DNA from: Acetobacteraceae bacterium
GTDB taxonomy: Bacteria > Pseudomonadota > Alphaproteobacteria > Acetobacterales > Acetobacteraceae
Direction: 5' to 3'
DNA length: 8,906 nucleotides
Assembly (NCBI GenBank): GCA_947476855.1
Contig: CANJSR010000185.1
Location: forward strand, 1 to 8,906
Part shown: positions 5,796 through 8,906 of the stretch, piece after piece
Layout of the letters: every line of letters starts with the position of its first letter
How positions within the stretch are numbered: position 1 is the first letter of the stretch
The notes under the pieces: model-generated
Told to the model about the DNA's origin: nothing
Databases searched by the model: none
The model's input: the letters and a program-made list of their open reading frames with translations, nothing else
Made by a program: the position numbers and the translations under genes

Positions 5796-6988
5796 CCGAC
5801 GACACACGCCTGCCCGTCACCGTCCTGTCCGGCTTCCTGGGCGCCGGCAAGACGACGCTGCTGAACCACATCCTGGCCAACCGGGAGGGCAAGCGCGTCG
5901 CCGTCATCGTCAATGACATGAGCGAGGTGAACATCGACGCCGCCCTGGTGGCGCAGGGCGGCAACCTCTCGCGCACCGAGGAACGCCTGGTCGAGATGTC
6001 GAACGGCTGCATCTGCTGCACCCTGCGCGAAGACCTGATGCAGGAAGTGGCGAAGCTCGCCCGCGAAGGCCGCTTCGACTCGCTGGTCATCGAGAGCACC
6101 GGCATCAGCGAACCAATGCCCGTCGCCGCCACCTTCGACTTCCGCACCGAGGACGGATTCAGCCTGGCTGACCTCGCTCGGCTGGACACGATGGTGACCG
6201 TGGTCGACGCCGCCGCCTTCCTGCGCGACTACGCCAGCACGGACAGCCTGCGCCAACGCGGCTCGGTCGCCGGCGAGGAGGACAGCCGCATGCTGGTCGA
6301 CCTGCTGATCGAGCAGGTCGAGTTCGCCGATGTCATCGTGATCAACAAATCCGACCTGGTCCCACCCGAGGACCTGCACCGCCTGTCCGCCATCCTGGGC
6401 ACCTTCAACGCAAAGGCCGAAATCGTCGCCGCGGTGAACGGCGCGGTGCCGCTCGACCACCTGCTGGACACCGGCCGCTTCGACTTCGCCGAGGCACAGC
6501 AGGCCGCCGGCTGGTCCAAGGCGCTGGCGGGCGATCACCTGCCGGAAAGCGAGGAATTCGGCATCCGCTCCTTCGTCTGGCGAGCGCGCCGGCCGCTGCA
6601 CCCGACTCGGTTCAAGGCGCTGATCGAAAGCGATCTTGCCGGTGTGGTCCGCGCCAAGGGGTTCTTCTGGCTGGCGAGCCGCATGGAATGGGCCGGCGGC
6701 TGGCAGTTGGCCGGCAGCGTCGGACGCCATGCCGCCGCCGGGTTCTGGTGGTCGGCCATGCACCCGAAGAACTGGCCGGAGGACCCGGAATCCCGCGCCT
6801 ACATCAAGCAGAACTGGGAAGAGCCGTTCGGCGATCGGCGCCAGGAACTCGTGTTCATCGGGGTCGACATGGACGAGCCCGCTTTGCGCAAGAAGCTGAA
6901 TGACTGCCTGCTGACGGCCGCCGAGATGCGCGCGGGCGTGAAGTCCTGGCAACGCCTGCCCGACCCGTTCCCGGCATGGCGGCAATAG
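5792..6988 (+). CDS. zigA: ZigA-type COG0523 GTPase, zinc metallochaperone
   Basis: The 398-residue G3E-family P-loop GTPase is thought to deliver zinc to client enzymes when zinc is scarce. Visible motifs are Walker [10 protein letters not shown] (14-22), the metal-binding CxCC as [10 protein letters not shown] (71-80, Cys 73, 75 and 76), Walker B region ESTGISEP (101-108) and the guanine-specificity NKSD (185-188). The C-terminal COG0523 domain includes [16 protein letters not shown] (259-274), KGFFWLASR (289-297) and [12 protein letters not shown] (350-361). The full-length pattern agrees with ZigA of Pseudomonas and Acinetobacter rather than with shorter relatives such as YjiA or CobW. 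There is no long His-rich loop. The start ATG overlaps the DUF1826 stop (ATGA), with GGAAG just before it. Repression by Zur through the shared promoter upstream of DUF1826 is expected. The symbol rests on subfamily likeness, not on a search. Confidence 0.93.
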   Translation: MTDDTRLPVTVLSGFLGAGKTTLLNHILANREGKRVAVIVNDMSEVNIDAALVAQGGNLSRTEERLVEMSNGCICCTLREDLMQEVAKLAREGRFDSLVIESTGISEPMPVAATFDFRTEDGFSLADLARLDTMVTVVDAAAFLRDYASTDSLRQRGSVAGEEDSRMLVDLLIEQVEFADVIVINKSDLVPPEDLHRLSAILGTFNAKAEIVAAVNGAVPLDHLLDTGRFDFAEAQQAAGWSKALAGDHLPESEEFGIRSFVWRARRPLHPTRFKALIESDLAGVVRAKGFFWLASRMEWAGGWQLAGSVGRHAAAGFWWSAMHPKNWPEDPESRAYIKQNWEEPFGDRRQELVFIGVDMDEPALRKKLNDCLLTAAEMRAGVKSWQRLPDPFPAWRQ

Positions 6989-7106
6989 CCGGTCCGCGCC
7001 GATGACGGGTCCGCCCTCCCGCCGCGGGCTTTTGCCCTGCCGTTTCCACTTGCAGACGCCCGAGCCGCCGGCATACGCTTCCGCCAAAGTACAGCGGGAA
7101 CGAGCC

Positions 7107-8258
7107 ATGTTCGACAAGCTGATCTCGGCCGATAATCATATCGACCTGACCTATTGCCCGCCCGACCTCTGGTCCGACGCCGCCCCGCGGGAATGGAAAG
7201 GCAAGGTCCCCCGCACCGAGGAACGCGACGACGGCCTGCACTGGATCGTCGACGGCCAGGACAAGGGCATGTGGAACGGCGTCGGCCCCGGCTTCCTGAA
7301 ATACCAACCCGGGTCCTTCACCCATGTCGATGAAATGAAGGCGGTCGGCTTCGAGTGGGATCACCGCCGCGGCGCGAAACCTCGGCCCACGACCCCCGAG
7401 CACCGCATCGCCGACATGGACAAGGAAGGCGTGGCGGCCGAGATCGTCTACGGCTGCATCATGATCAACGAGATGGTGGCCGACACCGCCATCCGTGACT
7501 GGGCCGACACCGTCTACAACGATTGGGTCGCCGATTTCGCTCGGCGCGCCGATCCGAACCGGGTGTTCCCGCTGGCGATCGTGCCCAACAGCGACCCCAA
7601 GGCGGCGGCGGCCGAGGTCCGGCGTTGCGCGAAGATGGGGCTGCGGGGCGGGGACCTCGCGTTCAAGGGCATGGGGATTCCGCTGTGGCACCACGGCTGG
7701 GATGCCTTGTGGGAGGCGGCGGCGGAATGCCGGTTCCCGATCTCGTTCCACTCCACCGGCTTCAAGGCCGCGCGGGCGCCGGATACGCCGGAGATGGAGA
7801 AGGAATATTTCCTCCAGTACCGGCTGGTGCGGTCGGCTTTGTTCCAGACGGATACGATGGAAGTCCTGGTTTCGCTTTTGGCTTCCGGCGCGTGCGACCG
7901 GTATCCGGATTTGCGCTTCGTGCTGGGTGAGTCGGGCGTGACCTGGCTGCCCTATGTGTTCGACCGGCTGGACACGGAATACCACGACCGGGCGCGGGGG
8001 CTGGGGTTCAAGATGAAGCCCTCCGACTACTTCCGCCGACAGGGGTATGTGACCTACCAGCAGGACCAGTTCCTGGAGCCGATCGTGCCCCTGGTCGGGG
8101 AGGACAACATCATGTGGGGCTCCGACTATCCGCATCCCGACTGCCTGTGGCCGGACTCGCCGCGGATTCTGGCGGAGAATTTGGCGGCGCTGAAGCCCTC
8201 GGTGCAGCGGAAGATTGTGAGTGAGACGGCGGCCGGGTTGTACGGGATTCGGGTTTAG
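7107..8258 (+). CDS. Amidohydrolase family protein (COG2159, ACMSD-like metallohydrolase)
   Basis: The 383-residue protein is of the TIM-barrel amidohydrolase 2 type, which includes decarboxylases and hydrolases acting on aromatic or hydroxy-acid substrates. These proteins usually bind one zinc or manganese. Candidate metal and catalytic residues are D9 and H11 (SADNHID), H215 (ISFHSTG), E275 (VLGESGVTW) and D340 (MWGSDYPHPD), the last being the strongest family mark. The region 96-120 (PEHRIADMDKEGVAAEIVYG) is also typical. The substrate cannot be told from the sequence. The ATG at 7107 is preceded by GGGAA at eight bases. It follows zigA on the same strand after 118 bases, a gap with no strong terminator, so read-through from the zinc operon is possible; a separate weak promoter (TTGCAG at 7050-7055) cannot be excluded. 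As a metalloenzyme it could be a ZigA client, which is speculation. Confidence 0.9.
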   Translation: MFDKLISADNHIDLTYCPPDLWSDAAPREWKGKVPRTEERDDGLHWIVDGQDKGMWNGVGPGFLKYQPGSFTHVDEMKAVGFEWDHRRGAKPRPTTPEHRIADMDKEGVAAEIVYGCIMINEMVADTAIRDWADTVYNDWVADFARRADPNRVFPLAIVPNSDPKAAAAEVRRCAKMGLRGGDLAFKGMGIPLWHHGWDALWEAAAECRFPISFHSTGFKAARAPDTPEMEKEYFLQYRLVRSALFQTDTMEVLVSLLASGACDRYPDLRFVLGESGVTWLPYVFDRLDTEYHDRARGLGFKMKPSDYFRRQGYVTYQQDQFLEPIVPLVGEDNIMWGSDYPHPDCLWPDSPRILAENLAALKPSVQRKIVSETAAGLYGIRV

Positions 8259-8321
8259 GGGCGAGATGCCCCCAAACCATGTTGTGCGATCCCTACGAAA
8301 AAACTGCGACGACGAATTGCC

Positions 8322-8906
8322 CTACAGAGAAAATCTGCTTGATATTTGTTCAAGTCGTGCAGACATCCTGGGTTCGCTCCGGCCGTATGAGATTGCGGCA
8401 TCGAGCCACTGCCGTGCTGCGTCTTGTTTACCTCTATATAGTTCAGCGAGGACTAACGTGTCGAAGCCACTCGCAAATCGCTGATTGCTTATTGATGATA
8501 CATTTTTTGCGGCACGCATGCAAATAACTGTCTTTTGTTCCAGATATTCCAATACATCGGTAGCGTTGGGAATCGACAGCGCCGGCTTGAATGATGGTAT
8601 GCCTGTTGGCCCGACTCCTGCGAGTGCTCTCATCAACTCCGATATCCTTTGCACGCATTGCGCGGCGTGGCCTGCGACTGAGAACTCTGAGGCATCTTCC
8701 ACAATTAGCCGTGAATCTGCTGCTGGTTCAATAAATTTAAGGCGAACTCCGATTGCCTCCGTAAGAAGGCGTACTTTTTCATCAAGAGTTCTGTTGCCTG
8801 ATCGAGCATAATTTTCTCTAGCAGCCATCGCCCACGCGTCTGCGTTCACGATCTGGGCTAGCCCCGCAAGGTATTCAGTGCGCATCGCACCTGGGATAGC
8901 GAGCAC
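8322..8906 (-). CDS. Unrecognised protein, C-terminal part (gene cut by window edge)
   Basis: The reading frame enters from the right edge and is open for 194 residues to a TAG at 8324-8322; the GTG at the very edge is probably not the true start. I do not recognise the family. The visible part looks largely helical, for example DEKVRLLTEAIGVRLKF early and FDTLVLAELYRGKQDAARQW near the end, the latter resembling a helical-repeat pair. There is no signal peptide or membrane segment in the visible part. The DNA is clearly less G+C-rich than the rest of the window: 27 of 60 bases are G or C in 8461-8520. This suggests recent arrival or an accessory segment. The gene converges on the amidohydrolase with a 63-base spacer that holds only a small stem (GGGGC / GCCCC at 8258-8272). 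It is preferred over shorter frames on the other strand by length and by its normal amino-acid mix. Confidence 0.6.
   Translation of the reverse strand: MLAIPGAMRTEYLAGLAQIVNADAWAMAARENYARSGNRTLDEKVRLLTEAIGVRLKFIEPAADSRLIVEDASEFSVAGHAAQCVQRISELMRALAGVGPTGIPSFKPALSIPNATDVLEYLEQKTVICMRAAKNVSSISNQRFASGFDTLVLAELYRGKQDAARQWLDAAISYGRSEPRMSARLEQISSRFSL

Noticed and set aside
7000..7040. CCCG/CGGG stem followed by TTTT after zigA as a terminator
   Set aside because: The stem is only four pairs with a three-base loop, too weak to claim; transcription into the amidohydrolase is left open.
5768..8135. Long minus-strand open frames opposite zigA and the amidohydrolase
   Set aside because: They mirror the third-position G+C bias of the two confident plus-strand genes and show no domain or start signal.
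8258..8272. Small stem GGGGC / GCCCC at the amidohydrolase stop as a terminator
   Set aside because: The stem is only five pairs, overlaps the stop codon and has no T-run on either strand.
8485..8811. Plus-strand frame of 108 codons in the low-G+C region
   Set aside because: It lies wholly opposite a longer open frame with a more normal amino-acid mix and has no clear ribosome binding site.

Overview
The window is high-G+C, densely coded bacterial DNA. The gene set (cytochrome c' facing a membrane cytochrome b561, a LOG-family hydrolase, a DUF1826 and ZigA-type GTPase pair) and the codon usage suggest an alphaproteobacterium, perhaps of the Rhodospirillales/Acetobacteraceae. That placement is an inference from style, not a measured match. 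No CRISPR array, rRNA, tRNA, insertion sequence or phage gene was found.

Layout. (a) 1-163, minus: the start of a secreted Gly/His/Tyr-rich protein, cut by the window edge. (b) 255-842, minus: a LOG-family nucleotide phosphoribohydrolase. (c) 959-1396, plus: periplasmic cytochrome c', converging across a strong hairpin on a membrane cytochrome b561 (1448-2113, minus). (d) 2191-4994, minus: pdxY (pyridoxal kinase), then an ArsR-type regulator, a palindromic intergenic repeat (about 3202-3326), and a transglutaminase-like protease. (e) 5040-5102: a short AT-rich divergent regulatory region holding a palindrome that closely resembles a Zur (zinc uptake regulator) box. (f) 5103-6988, plus: a DUF1826 protein whose stop overlaps the start of a ZigA-type COG0523 zinc-metallochaperone GTPase. 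(g) 7107-8258, plus: a COG2159 amidohydrolase, a probable metalloenzyme. (h) 8322-8906, minus: part of an unrecognised protein in DNA of clearly lower G+C, which may mark the edge of an accessory segment.

The most interesting part is 4134-8258. A candidate Zur operator sits between pdxY and the DUF1826-zigA operon. In other bacteria DUF1826 and COG0523 genes are recurrent members of zinc-starvation regulons, so this looks like a zinc-sparing module. Two points go beyond routine annotation. First, the DUF1826 protein shows an HxD...H...R residue pattern with the spacing of Fe(II)/2-oxoglutarate dioxygenases. Second, pdxY and the downstream amidohydrolase may belong to the same response, as divergent partner and possible metallation client. 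Both are hypotheses; the Zur box and gene order are visible in the sequence.
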